From NCBI GenBank assembly GCA_035222895.1, contig JAVYIG010007859.1, positions 1 to 64,000 on the forward strand: a stretch of DNA of 64,000 bases, given 5' to 3'. Below, piece after piece: positions 1 to 11,728 of this stretch. A model generated the notes under the pieces. It saw only the letters and a program-made list of their open reading frames with translations. It was not told the DNA's origin and ran no database searches. This DNA comes from Strongylocentrotus droebachiensis (Eukaryota; Echinodermata; Echinoidea; Camarodonta; Strongylocentrotidae). Made by a program: the position numbers and the translations under genes. Each line of letters begins with the position of its first letter. The stretch's first letter is position 1.

Positions 1-804
1 GCTATTTTTAGCATGTATTTATATAGTTATATGTAAACAAATAAACAACACAAACTATTTGGAAGTATAGTAGAATCTTTCATTTAAAGGTAACCTTGCC
101 ATTGGTAGCATAACAAAATATTTACATGATCTAGCATTGATTTTTATCATGGATACAAACAAATAACTTTCGGATCGTTTCCTCAGCTTCTCAGTCAGTT
201 CCCTAATTTCTTTTCACTCATTATTCTGCTATTAGTCCCTATCAATCCTGCTAACCCTGGTCAGTATGTCTTTCCACAAAATATACATTTTTAGTTGTTA
301 AAAATCAAAGCCATGGGAGAAACAGGGGAAGGAAAAGCCAACAGAAGCATTTGATTCGACTTGGCTTCGGGTCTGTAACACTTACATATCACCACGAACG
401 CTATTTCTTAAAATCACCTTCTAACAACAGATATTTACACAAAATAATCCCCTTTTTCAGGACTACACACAAACTCGAGAAAGAAAGATTACCGTCAGTC
501 CTTTTCATGACTCCCCAATCATCCCCTTCTCTCACATGGTGCAACTGTATATCTACATCACCATGCAAGCCGATACTTATAAGCAACATCTAAAATAATC
601 CTTATATAATGTAATTTAAATCGGCCCCATTTTTTGTTCTTGTATAGTTTTACAGAAAATATTGAAACTCCCATTACACAGCTACCCGATTTATCATCAT
701 CATGTAAATGGGACATCCCGGTAGACTGAGTTACAACATTTCATAGCAAAATAAATTATTTTGTATCAATCTGTTTGTCCAGCTATAGACTCCATCTTTT
801 TTCA
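1..804. other. AT-rich non-coding DNA, nothing recognised
   Basis: No open frame with recognisable protein similarity, no inverted-repeat element and no long tandem repeat is visible. The short open frames here have low-complexity or random composition. Confidence 0.5.
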
Positions 805-905
805 ACAGGGGCGGATCCAGGATTTTATAAAGGCATGGGGGCACAATTAAACAAAAAAAAAATACACGTGAGCTGTTTAGGGGGTGGGGAGGGGGGGGGG
901 GCAGT
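805..905 (+). mobile_element. Solo hAT-like element end (fragment)
   Basis: The sequence begins CAGGGGCGGATCCAGG at 805, which resembles the ends of hAT-superfamily elements, and runs into a G-rich stretch. No matching inverted end or 8-bp duplication was found downstream, so this is probably a fragment. The family assignment rests only on the end motif. Confidence 0.45.
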
Positions 906-1588
906 TTGTGTACCCGAGGTATGCCAATAAGATTTTGAAGGTCCTCTTATTTCTCCAGTTTTACCCCTTTCTCCCAAATCCCACCTCTCTCCACTCCTCT
1001 ACCTCCCCCTCTCTCTCTCTCTCTTTCTCAGACGCATCGTATTTGTTTGTCACTTGTCACACCTGGAACTCTCATCCCCTTTCTACCCATCTCCTATGGA
1101 ATTCCTCCTTCCACCTGCTAATATTAACTAACTCTCTACCTTCTACCAGCCTCGGCCCCTATCCTGTCAGATCCCTCATCATTTTCGAAATGCTTTCCAA
1201 TTTTTAATTCGTCATCGGCATGCGTTATTTGGAGTGGCGCTGTGCTAGCTCGTGACCCACAGCCCACGACTGACACGCATCTCTATCTCGAATCTACCCC
1301 ACTGAGTTGACGAGTCATCGTGGTGTTTCGTGGCACGGTGTGCGGAAAATTGGAAGAGTGGAAAGAAAAGAAATTAGCAAAGGAGCCCCCCCCCCCCCCC
1401 CCCCATCCTCCCTCTGATCAATTTTCAGCGAACGCCAGTCCAGACGCCGCGGGGAGTTCTGGGGACTAACCCGACCGAGTTTCCGCCTCATGCAGCAGGT
1501 GTCCCAAACACGCGACTGCCTAGAGGTGTAAGAAGGTCTATGTCATTGACTTCGGGGCCTGTTGCATTGGGGGAAAGTATGATGGTGT
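906..1588. other. Unique DNA with CT-rich tract and C19 run
   Basis: Holds a short CT-rich stretch around 1005-1030 and an uninterrupted run of 19 C at 1386-1404. No gene or element was recognised. Confidence 0.5.
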
Positions 1589-1596
1589 AGCCAGAC

Positions 1597-2042
1597 CCCG
1601 GTGGGGTCACTCAATGTGACTTCCGGACCGCATGACCGTTACCACAAATGCATATAACCCCCTTTTGCGGTCAATTTCAAGGACATTTTGTGAAATTTAA
1701 CCCCCTTTTTTACGTCAAAACAAGGACAAAATCGTACTTTGGAATACCCCTATTTATAAGATTGTAAGGACACTTTCGCAAATTTACCCCTATTTTACCA
1801 TATTTCAAGGACAAGACTCGGCTCCGAGAATTTTTCTTCCTGGTTTTCTCTTTTCCCTTCCCGGTTTTCTCTTTTCCCTTTTCCTGACCCCTATTTATCA
1901 ATTTCGAGGACACCTGTGCACCCCTATTTTCTTTATTTCGAGGAATATTTTGTCCGCGGACATTGCTTGAAATTGACCCCTTTTTCCGCGATTTTGGTAA
2001 CGGTCATGCGGTCCGGAAGTCACATTGAGTGACCCCACCGGG
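1597..2042. mobile_element. 446-bp inverted-repeat DNA transposon with 8-bp target duplication
   Basis: The ends are inverted copies starting CCCGGTGGGGTCACTCAATG and extending about 50 bp nearly perfectly (the other arm is about 1993-2042). The element is flanked by perfect direct repeats AGCCAGAC at 1589-1596 and 2043-2050. The inside is built of degenerate units of about 40-60 bp with recurring AAGGACA and ACCCCTATTT motifs. It has no coding capacity, so it is non-autonomous. An 8-bp duplication fits the hAT, P or Merlin superfamilies; the end sequence does not decide between them. Confidence 0.88.
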
Positions 2043-2050
2043 AGCCAGAC

Positions 2051-2519
2051 TGAAAATAGAGAGTTGTATGACAGTGGATTTGTGGGGCTGAGACGGAGAG
2101 AGAGTAGGTACATGGACATAGAGACGGATGGAAGAGAGAAAGAGAGCGAGGGGGTTGTAAACAGACCCCCATCCCCCAACCCCCAATGTTGGACCCTCCG
2201 ACAGGCTATTTTATTTGAAAATCAATCTCTGAATAACATACTTGAATACAGTCATGTACACATGAATATCATATTATACTTCAAAATAAGATTAACATAA
2301 TGAATGTCAATCATAATAAGCGATTACTGAAAGCGTAGCATATTGATAATGATATTATGATAATAACAATACTGTATATACAGAACATAGATTAAAAAAA
2401 ACAACACAGTGCAACATTATGACTGGAATGATTTCGGAAATTTAATAAAATATTACTAAACGATCAAAATCCTCTCAAAATTTGGTTGTAAAAAGATGGA
2501 TAAAGCGAACGATAGTGGT

Positions 2520-2568
<49 letters not shown>

Positions 2569-3344
2569 AAAGGAAAAAGAGAGAGAGAAACAAAAGTGAG
2601 TGTGTGGGGGGGGGGGGGCATGCACAGATCAGGGAGGTGAGATACAAGCAGATTAAACGACGTTTGTGATCTCTCGCAGGTCATGTTCATCTGTCATCTG
2701 TTCATACCGTTTATAATTATTATAGGCCTAACCGGATAGCAGGAATGTTCTCCCCCTTTGTGTGTATGTGATATGGGAAGGGGGGGGGGGGGGGGGCGAC
2801 TGAAATCCTCTTGTCATATCCCAATCTTCAAATTGCTAGTCATATTTTCTTCTCTCGTTACAAATCGCCATGGTAACAGAATGACAATGTGAAAAATGAC
2901 ATGAGTTGAACACATTCTCGGAGCGTGTAGAAAGCAGTCCCATAGGTATGATGATAGGCGGAACAACTTGTTAAAAGAAATGTCCTTTTCATGTACAACA
3001 TGTACAACGGATATAAATCATAATGTATACCAGGGAGGATGGACTTCCCTTTTAACTTCCCCCTTCACACTCCCCCTGTCTTGTCGATGACAGGGCAGAC
3101 TGCATCACTTATTGTCTGAAATATTACCAGAAAAACTTATATAATGATGATGCTGCAGCCCTCGAAACAGCAATTTGATTGATTTTCTCCATTTATTTGG
3201 AGAGGGATTGTTTGATGAAATGCGAGTAATAATAAGCATAATATTCACGTTCTTCTTAACAGTCCTTACATGTACATGTATATTCATTTTTGAAATCTGA
3301 TTTATGTGTGGAAGGAGGGGGGGGGGGGTGGATCTTATTCCGAT
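2051..3344. other. Unique AT-rich DNA with GA tract and G17 run
   Basis: Apart from the GA microsatellite listed separately and a run of 17 G at 2780-2796, no gene or element was recognised. Confidence 0.5.
2523..2566. repeat. (GA)n microsatellite
   Basis: About 22 perfect GA dinucleotides, followed by a second short GA stretch and an 11-G run near 2607. Confidence 0.95.
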
Positions 3345-3405
3345 CCAATCCAAATATTTGATATAGCGCCTTTTCCTTGCAGTTACAAAGCGCTGCACAT
3401 TATTA
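3345..3405 (-). repeat. Fragment of an interspersed repeat with a GCGCT tail
   Basis: On the minus strand this reads AGCGCTTTGTAACTGCAAGG followed by a GGCGCTATATCAAAT-like end. That resembles the end of a common invertebrate retroelement tail. Similar GCGCTT segments occur near 19905-19980 and 36380-36440. The family is not identified. Confidence 0.35.
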
Positions 3406-3521
3406 CGCTCCACAATGTTTGGGCCACTTAAAAACAAATCTTACTCTATTCTTACTAACCTGATATACCGATCACTTGCTCCTCCCCCTCATCATCATCC
3501 TTCTCCTACAAAAACAACAAC

Positions 3522-3588
3522 AACAATAACTACTACTACTACTATTACTATTACTACTACTACTACTTCTACTACTACTACTACTTCC

Positions 3589-3631
<43 letters not shown>

Positions 3632-3671
3632 TTACTACTACTACTACTTCTACTACTACTACTACTATTAC

Positions 3672-3704
<33 letters not shown>
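3522..3704. repeat. (ACT)n trinucleotide microsatellite
   Basis: About 180 bases of ACT units with occasional ATT, TCT and ACC variants. It creates long poly-Thr and poly-Val shadow frames on the two strands. Confidence 0.95.
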
Positions 3705-4385
3705 AGGGGTGCTGCTATCATTCTGCTTTCTCATCCGATTATTGCATGGTACTATTCCACAGTTCAGTTGCCATATCATGCTGGAGTGTAATACAACTGA
3801 AAGTTCATTTAGGGGATGAGGGGATGAGGCGGGTACCGATTTAGGCAGAGGGCAACTCCAGTCTGACCGCTTCGCACTGGGAAAATCGTTTAACCCAGGA
3901 CGACCCAGGCAAGAAAACTGTCGTCGAAGCGAGACATAAACATCCCCCAAAGTCAATGACACCATGGGCGTTGACCCCGCCATCTTCACTGTGTTCTTAC
4001 GATCGAATATTTTGTGCTCTGTGCAAAGATGATGGGACTTGCAGATTCATCTTCTCGGTGACGACATTAGTTGCGAATCATCTTTCATCAAGATTGATAG
4101 TGAATGGTCAACTGCAAGCACAATATTGGTTGTATCCTAAACAGGCCACTTGGGAATCTGTGAGAAATAGTCTGATGAAATAGACCCACATTGCAATGCA
4201 TTGGCCTTTCAAAAATAATCATACACTATGTACCATACAGTGATATAACACAACCATGCTCGACAGAAGTTCCCTCGGGTTTTATTTTATTGCCTACATG
4301 TAAATTCTACTCAAATATAAACCCGACGTTGTGCGTAACCTTTTCTTTCAAAAGTTGGGTTGATAACAAGGAATTTGTCCTACCT
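3705..4385. other. Unique non-coding DNA
   Basis: Nothing recognised beyond short random open frames. Confidence 0.45.
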
Positions 4386-4534
4386 GGGGGGCGTTTCACA
4401 AAACTTGTCATCAGTGACAAAATGACAATTTTTGTTATAAGCTACTGAAATCCTTGCTTCTGGTTGGTCAACAATTGATTTTTCACTGATTTTTGTCATT
4501 TGTCAATTGAAAAAGGCTTGATGAAACGGATCCC
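4386..4534 (+). mobile_element. MITE-P copy 1 (palindromic, TTTCAC ends)
   Basis: About 149 bp that starts near GGGCGTTTCACAAAACTTGT and ends with the inverted form ...GGCTTGATGAAACGGATCCC. It is clearly the same family as the opposite-orientation copy at 25761-25910; both carry a GTAGCTTATAAC-like block, a GACAAATGACA-like block and a CCAATCA-like block. It has no coding capacity. The superfamily is unknown. Confidence 0.7.
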
Positions 4535-4860
4535 AGATCATAGATCCAGGGTCAGGTTTAGGAATACGTAAAATACGGACCAATTGATTAAAAATTGTAT
4601 TTTCGACTGGGTGTTAGGGTTAGGTTTCGGGTGGCTTTTGTTATTATTTAGTGTCAAGTGTTGGAATTGGATTTTGGTTAATAGTGTTCAAGAGGGTTAT
4701 TAGTTGCCAATCGGACCAAAGCCACTTTAATAGTCTTAGGCCCGTTATTGAGACAACAATATGTCATAACGGATGGAAAGAGTTGTTATTAGTTAGACTA
4801 GACACTTGAGACCGTGATCGAGTGAGGTTTTAATCTGGAGTGGCATCCCCTCTCGCGAGA
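4535..4860. other. Unique DNA
   Basis: Contains loose GTTAGGGTTAGG-like words around 4610 but no telomeric array; nothing else recognised. Confidence 0.4.
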
Positions 4861-5345
4861 CTAATCAAAATATTTCAACCTTAAGATGACCGCTAAGTCA
4901 CACGGAAAAGTCGACTGAGGGTAGCTACAAATGGGGGCTAAACAGGGGGCTACAATTTACCCCTTGTAAATGTTATGTTTTTTTTTTTTGGGGGGGGATT
5001 TTCCGTAACTAAAAAGAAAATGAAAGGTGGACTTGATGAATTAGGGCATTTCTTCAATACTTTTAAATGTAAGCTTTATTATATGTCACAATTTTGAAGA
5101 AACATGAATCAGGATTTTTTTTTCTTCTTCTTTTCACATAAGCCTACTTAAACATGACAAAATTTTGTAAAGGGTATGACTAATTTTAGTTGTTAACTGG
5201 CGTTAACCCGGCTTTAATGAGGGGGGGGGGGGGGTGTAGAAATTGGAAAATCATCAAAATATTTCAATCTTAAGATAACCGCTCTGTCACACGGGAAAGT
5301 CAACACATGATGTGTGTGTGTGTGAGGGGGGGGGGGCTACAATGC
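4861..5345 (+). repeat. Diverged direct duplication, 389-bp offset
   Basis: Bases 4861-4916 recur at 5250-5305, sharing CAAAATATTTCAA, TTAAGAT, ACCGCT and GTCACACGG. The downstream GGGGCTACAAT word at 4946 recurs at 5335 at the same 389-base offset. The copies are substantially diverged. This may be two remnants of one repeat family or an old tandem duplication. Confidence 0.6.
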
Positions 5346-7257
5346 CGACAATCAAGGGGCAACATTCTATGGGTAAGAGAGGGGGTGGGGTAATAATTGG
5401 GAACCGTAACAAAAACAAAATCTTTGGGTAACAGTAAATGCCTCTATTTTTTGTTGGGGGGGGGGGGGGGCTAGGACTAAGCTTCGCGAGCTCATTGTGA
5501 CTATGGATAATTATTTTCGAATTTGGATCAGAAACGGAATTTTTCTATTTCTGGTTTTACGCTCTTTTGAGGAACGATTGGTAAGGGGATGCCTAAATAC
5601 ACTGTTGCCCATATGAAAACCGAAAAACCTTTTTTTCACAGCCTCTTTTCATGAAGTGATTGTTACAATATAGTTTATTCTTGACAGATACAGTTAAATT
5701 CATTTCTCAAGAACAAATTTAAAAAATTTAAAAAACTTCATGGGCAACAGTCATGAAGGTGATGCTACAAGGTAGTTTGGAAATGAAAGGGGTATTAATG
5801 AAACGCCCCTCTCAACCGTTTAGGGGGACATTTTTCTGGGTCATGATACATGCATATACACCGTGCAGTGCCCTTGTCCCTTCTTTGCACCTTAAAGGGA
5901 TCGTTTAACAATGTTAAATATGAGATGCATGGCCCTACGTGTTATCAGTGTCTGTGATATGGTGTAATATTGAAGCCCAAAACAAATTGCGATACATAAT
6001 GATCATGAAGTGCCTCAAAAAAGAAAGAAAACAATTTGAGTGACCGGTTTTACCATACTCATTTACCCCAAAAGACTGTAGTGTTTATAAAAACCGTTAG
6101 GAAAACGCAAAATTTGATTTCGATTTCCAATCATAAATGTGTTGATAATGAGACAGGCGATCGGCTTGTAAAAGAAATGGGGTTCCTGACTGACCTAAAT
6201 GATTATAATTATTATCGCAGCATGAGCTGAATCCAGGATTTTGTTTGAAAATCTGAGGCAATGTTACCGAGTGACTTTAACGTCACTTGTTATGGTGACC
6301 ACAAGTTCACTCTTGGAAATGCCTTGCAAGTCATGAACTCTATGATTCGACATTTGCTCCGGCGATACTTGCCTCGACTATAAACAATAGACCTGTCTAT
6401 TAACCATCCTAAGGTATTTCGATTGGGATGAATTTTTCACCCCTAACCCTTGTCACCTACTAAGAATAATAGCATCCATTTGGATGGACTCTACGTCGGG
6501 GAAGCCTCCGACAAGTATTCGAGTTGTCAACAGAAACTATTGAAGAGGGTATGCATAATATTAGTAAACAGGTCTATATTGCTCCAGGCTGTATTTCGTC
6601 AAAAGTATAGGGCAAGAGTTGGGATTGCGACCAAGTGATATGTTAGATTTTTAGGTTTGAGTTGGGGGTTAGGACGATATGCATTTTATTCCGGGGATGG
6701 GGGTTCAGTGTAAGGTTGGGGTTAGAAATCCGGTTGGGGCTTAGGTTATGCTCATCTTTAGGATTAGGTACAATGTTGGTTCCATAGTTGCAGGTAGGGA
6801 TTCGGTCAGTGTAGGAATTGGGCCGTGGAGCGGTTGTATACCACACTTGCTCCTGCGATAATCATGAGTATCAATTTCCAACCATAACCAAGTTCCTAAC
6901 TTCAACCCTGGACTCAACACTATACCTAACCCTAGTCCAATACCCTTGAAGGAATAAAGCCCGGATATTCTTAGTAGGTCCATGAAATCGCAGAGAAAAG
7001 GTTGGGTCACTCACAGGAACATGCATCGTTCTTAGGTATGAACAGCTGATGTAATTAGCATGGTGATGTAAGCTTCGTGAAAGGGCGTGGCATGTAAACA
7101 ACACACCAGTTCATGACCCCCTCTGCCATTGCGCCCCTATCGATCATGGCTTGATAAGGGCTTTGACACCACACTTCACCTCGCTCACCTCGTTCACCCC
7201 GTTCACCTCCGGCTCTAAGGAGAGGGACACGTTTGTTGAACTCTCTCCCTCGACTCT
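5346..7257. other. Unique DNA with degenerate TTTGCTCCGGCGAT / GGTTAGG repeat remnants
   Basis: TTTGCTCCGGCGATACTTGC occurs near 6352. A related ACTTGCTCCTGCGATAA occurs near 6845, at the end of a stretch (6650-6840) rich in GGTTAGG-like words. The next 100 bases are rich in the complementary CCTAACC. This looks like an old repeat rather than a gene. No coding region was recognised. Confidence 0.35.
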
Positions 7258-7692
7258 ACCTCTGTCTGTCTGTCTCTGTTGCTGCCTCTGTTTGACTCTG
7301 TCTCTGTCTGTCTGTCTGTCTCTGTCCCTGTCTGCCTGTCAGTCTCTGTATCTGTCTATCTGTCTGTCCGTCTGTCTGTCTTTGTCCCTGTCTGTCTGTC
7401 TCTGCCTCTATCTGTCCGTATGTCTGTCTCTGTCTCTGTCTGTCTGTCTTTGTCTATGTCTCTGCTTCTGTCTGCATGTGCCTCTGTTTGTTTGTCTGTT
7501 TGTCTTTATCAGTCTCTGCCTCTATCTGTCCGTCTGTCTGTCTGTCTGTCTCTGTTCGTCTGTCTGTCTCTACCTCTGTCTGTCCGTCTGTCTCTGTCTG
7601 TCTGTATGTCTTTGTCTCTGTCTCTGCCTCTGTCTGTCTGTCTCCGCCCCTGTTTGTCTGTCTGTCTCTGCCTCTGTCTGCCTGCCTCTTTC
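7258..7692. repeat. (CTGT)n / CT-rich microsatellite
   Basis: About 435 bases of CTGTCTGT and CTGTCTCTG units with many variants. All forward frames remain open and translate as Cys/Leu/Ser/Val repeats; these are artefacts of the repeat. Confidence 0.95.
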
Positions 7693-7857
7693 TTTCTAGA
7701 ACACGGAGAAGACAAAGGTAAATGAAATTGAATATTGTATTTCAATAAAGATGTATTGGCCTGTTGCATACGGTGATGGTTTTTCTAGTTTGTAAAAACA
7801 ATGAGGTAACAAAATGATACATTACCGAAATAATAAACATGCACACATCTCTCTGTG

Positions 7858-7877
7858 TTTCTGTGTGTCTGCCCCCT

Positions 7878-7918
<41 letters not shown>

Positions 7919-8045
7919 CCTCTCTCCCTACCCATCTATCCCTCTCTCTTTCTCCCTAAACCTTCCTCTGCCTGTCTCTGTCTGCCTGTTCTTTTTTTCT
8001 TCTCTCTCTCTCTCCCTATGTCTATTTCGCTGTCTCTCTGAGCTT
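7858..8045. repeat. CT-rich microsatellite
   Basis: A CT dinucleotide core at about 7886-7915 lies within a longer pyrimidine-rich region. Confidence 0.9.
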
Positions 8046-8780
8046 CTCCTTCATATTTTCTCTCTCCGAGCATCTTACTTCAAGTCCGTGCTGCTAAACA
8101 TCTAGTCACAAAACATATAATCTTCGTTTATTTTAAGTTTGAGCATTTCTGCCAGCAAGATAAACACGTAATTAGGCATACCGATAAAATATTGCATCTT
8201 TTACACCAGACAGTTATTTTATGTGAGATATGAATTTACTTCATATTTAATATAAGTAAGATGTGATCCTTATAGGCAGATGGCCTTTCTATACTGGACT
8301 GTGGTCACTAAAGCAGGTTTGACGTACATGTATCATTACACGAAAATATCCAGCCTGTTCATGCAAATCATGCAATACTGCTGAAGCACAACATTATGTT
8401 GGACTTATTTGTATTCATAATTATACCTCTCGGATTTTTTCGTTACTGTTCAATAAACTAGTATAGCGCCAACTATAGTGGATGCACGCATTGTTATATC
8501 CATGGATATGAAATGAAAACACTGACAAACAAAGTGTCGATTAATATTAATGAACACACATTTTATTATCCATAGTGCACATAGTGTTGGTGACGTGACA
8601 TGGTGATAATATACAGTTTTTGATGAAGAACCTTGATACAAGTTGATGGCATGCGGATCTTAATGGCACGCCATGCATGAAAAATGCGGGTATCAGGGAA
8701 ATTTATTATCTAAACATTATTGTACTCAGCTGTAATATAATATAATTTTGATAGTTTTATCGTATCGTGAGAGATACATG
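8046..8780. other. Unique AT-rich DNA
   Basis: No gene or element recognised. Confidence 0.45.
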
Positions 8781-9353
8781 CAGTGGTGTAGATATGGAGG
8801 AGGCGGGGGGGGGGGTGTCTCCTTTACGTTTCGAATGGCAAATAATAGGGTAGAGAGAGAGAGAGAGAGGGGAGAGAGAGGTGGAAGAGGAAGGAGAAAG
8901 ACAGAAAGATGGATGAGGGAGGGAGGGGGAGAAGGAGAGGGGGAGATATATGTATAGAGGTAGGGAAAGGAGGAGAGGGGTGGGGGAGGAGAGATGGAGA
9001 GAGAGGTGGGGAGGAAGAGAGAAAGAGAGAGAGAGGGGGGAGCTGGGGGGGGGGGGAGGGGAGGTAACATGACTTGTGGAGACGAGAGGACCTAGGCTTT
9101 GACTAGACTACAGGGTTGTTAATTTGCCCTTGAGTAGAGTTTTCGAAAGTAGATGCGATCGTGTTTATGCGACAAGGCGTGTGGGGGTGCAGGGGGATGT
9201 TCCAGGCATTTACACCTCTCCATCATTTCCCCTTCTCCTCCCCCTTCTTTTCTTCTCTTGTATTTTCTTTTTTTTAATCATATATATATTTTTTTTTGGG
9301 GGGGGGGGGGGGGGGCTACGTGCTACCCGTGCCTCCCTGTAGCTGCGCCACTG
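8781..9353. mobile_element. Pair of facing hAT-like ends around a GA/G-rich tract
   Basis: The left end reads CAGTGGTGTAGATATGG at 8781; the right end, read on the minus strand from 9353, is CAGTGGCGCAGCTACAGG. Between them are a GA-rich purine tract (8851-9062), CT-rich DNA and an 18-G run at 9298-9315. The flanking 8-mers do not match, so these may be ends of two different hAT-like copies or one old insertion. Confidence 0.45.
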
Positions 9354-9361
9354 CAGTCATT

Positions 9362-9774
9362 AATGTGTGAAATATGAAATTTACTCATCTCCAAACCCCT
9401 ATAAAGGTCAGTGATATGCCCCAGACGGCGGGCGCGATCGCAGTTGACCTTCCTTTCGGCTTTCACTTCCGGGTTACCTTGTACTCTTGCTAAAGTTCAC
9501 TATAATCATGCTTATGATGATGGGTTCATTGAAAAGGCAGTTGAGAAAGTACTTCCATCTTTTGGTAGGTAATTGAAGTACGACCATAAGCTATCTCATT
9601 CGAAATTTTAGTTTCTATTTTGAAAGACTTGACGTAGAAACACGCAATGTTGAGGTTCAAGCCTAGTCTACATGCACATACTCTAATTTGACACCGTACT
9701 GCAATTCCTAAAGCCCTGAGCAGAGGCAAGATAATTTATATCAGTCTCTGCTGTGTCAAATAATAAGGAGTGGC
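9362..9774. other. Unique DNA
   Basis: Includes a short GC-rich patch around 9425; nothing recognised. Confidence 0.4.
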
Positions 9775-9960
9775 TTAAAGCCCCATTGCACTACTTATAG
9801 CTACTTGCGCCCTCTATATAGCAAACAATGCCTAATCGGTGTATGTTGGTCCCCCATGATCCCCTTTTTCTTAGGTTAATTGAGAGCTGATTTGATGAGA
9901 TAACCACCTGTCAGTGACCTTGCAGGGAGGTCTAATCCCCCTGGCCAAACTAGTACAGAA
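9775..9960 (-). mobile_element. MITE-B copy 1
   Basis: A minus-strand member of a family of about 190 bp found five times in the window. It shares GGCCAAACTAG, CAGTGACCTTGC, CATGGGGGACC-type and GAGGGCGCAAGTAGCTA blocks with the copies at 23751, 24959, 49168 and 60068. The TTAA flank survives at 9775-9778; the other end has decayed. No coding capacity. Confidence 0.85.
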
Positions 9961-11286
9961 TTCGACAATGAACAAAACAAAACGAGAACGAACAATCATT
10001 ACATTTCAACATGGCTTCAATGAAAATGCATAGGAACTCGTCTGGAGGACGACGAAGATCTAAACAAAATTCCTGTAGACAGGCAATCAGTTCTCAGTCT
10101 TTAATACACAAAGTAATATCCGTGATAAATGATAGTATGAAGCAATTGGGAAAGAAAGTTTGGAAAATATGTTTCATATTTCAAATATTTCCTTGAATCT
10201 AAGCGTATATAATTGTATCGAATGAATTTCAAACTGACAATAAATGTTCATGGTCTACTTTAAAAAAAAACAGTTCATCATACTTCTAAACACATTTCAG
10301 TCACCAAAAGTACTGGTTATACCAGCAACGTGTTACCTATATTGAAGTCGGTTAATGATTTATTGCTCGCTATACCTATCACTTTTTATGAAGTCCTTGT
10401 CAAAGTAACCACGCTATAAACATCTCACCTTGATAAAAGGCAATCAATATAGCGTATCTATTTATCGTCATAAATTATTAATGCATTCTCACCGATCTTC
10501 AGTTCACGATGAAAGAGTAGCTTGAAATAATTGCTATCATTTTTTTTGGAAAGGTTGAGCGACACCCATGATTCCGAAAGAGCTTAGAGACACTGTTCAT
10601 GCCTCTTCTAATGATTGTAAACGAAACAATCCACGTGGATATTCTTGACATGGTGGCTTACACGCTGGCTTTAGCTTTAAAGGTAATAATGATGATAAAA
10701 ACATCAACAACAACAACAATAATAATAATAATAATAATTTAAAAGTGAAGATGTTTTGTTTACTCGGGGTAGCCTCAACAGCATTAATAATATTCTCTTG
10801 GAGGCAACCTGCAATCATAGTACACAGGCATTAGCCGAACTACCTTGATATTATTATTATTAAAGAGGTCATTAGTATCATTATATCAAAGATAATATCA
10901 GTATTATCATTATTAGTAGTAGCAGTAGTATTATTATATGCCATGATCAGAAGTCAACTATAGCTTTAACACGACAAGCAGACGTGTGACTCTCTCAGCA
11001 TCAATCCAGGGACAGCACCTAGTTGCACTCTCGACTTTCGAGGGTCATTGTACTATCGCTTGTCATTATATACACCAAAATATCAAATAATGTCCTTGTA
11101 TGTATAGATCCTGGCTTGTAAAAATTTGTGTGGTGAATAATATTTGGCAGTTTTGATAGGAAAAACTGTTTCATTTTCTTGTAGGTATTTCCGGATTTTG
11201 TTTCCTTCTTTTTTTAAAATTTAAATGGTGTGATGTGTAAAGAACATAGGTCATCTAGGTCTCCTTTAAAAGACATTTTGGTTTTC
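9961..11286. other. AT-rich DNA with ATT/AAT low-complexity patches
   Basis: AAT and TTA repeats lie near 10715-10740 and 10848-10935. No gene or element recognised. Confidence 0.45.
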
Positions 11287-11338
11287 TCTCTCTCTCTCTC
11301 TCTCTCTCCCTTTCTCTCTCTCTCTCTCTATGTCTCTC
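11287..11338. repeat. (CT)n microsatellite
   Basis: Two CT cores separated by CCCTTT. Confidence 0.9.
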
Positions 11339-11358
11339 ACTGTCTGTTTTTCCCTCCA

Positions 11359-11400
11359 AGGAACCTATTCTTTAAAAGCTTTGCTTTTCTATAGGTTCCT
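11359..11400. other. Strong nested hairpin
   Basis: AGGAACCTAT at 11359-11368 pairs perfectly with ATAGGTTCCT at 11391-11400. Inside lies a second stem, AAAAGC with GCTTTT, around a TTT loop. No T-run or gene context suggests a terminator; the role is unknown. Confidence 0.7.
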
Positions 11401-11583
11401 GTAAATTGCTGTTCTTTTCTTGTCTGGGTTTCCTTTAACATGACAATAGTTAAATATTTGGTGATATATAATTTCGTAGTCTGATTAATCATTTTTGTAT
11501 TATGAAACAATATGACTGTATTTCATGTATATTTTGTTATCTGTATTGAATCTGCCTGTGAAATGTGAAACCAATAAACTCAA

Positions 11584-11677
11584 ACTCTCTCTCTCGCATT
11601 GTCTTTCTCTGTATGTCTGTATGTGTGTGTTTCTCTCAGTCTGTCTGTCTCTCTGTGACTCTCTCTCTCTCTCTCTC

Positions 11678-11727
<50 letters not shown>
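11584..11727. repeat. CT/CTGT microsatellite
   Basis: Immediately follows AATAAACTCAAACTC, which resembles the 3' tail of a retroelement, so the tract may mark the end of an old insertion. Confidence 0.85.

Positions 11728-11728
<1 letters not shown>

Noticed and set aside
3415-3989. Poly-Thr and poly-Val frames on opposite strands
   Set aside because: Both come from the ACT trinucleotide repeat.
6650-6950. Telomere-like repeat
   Set aside because: GGTTAGG-like words are irregular and switch strand halfway; there is no tandem hexamer array.
7151-7725. Long Cys/Leu/Ser/Val-rich open frames
   Set aside because: They are translations of the CTGT microsatellite and are open in several frames at once.
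8781-9353. Complete hAT insertion
   Set aside because: The two ends face correctly but the flanking 8-mers differ, so only end fragments are claimed.
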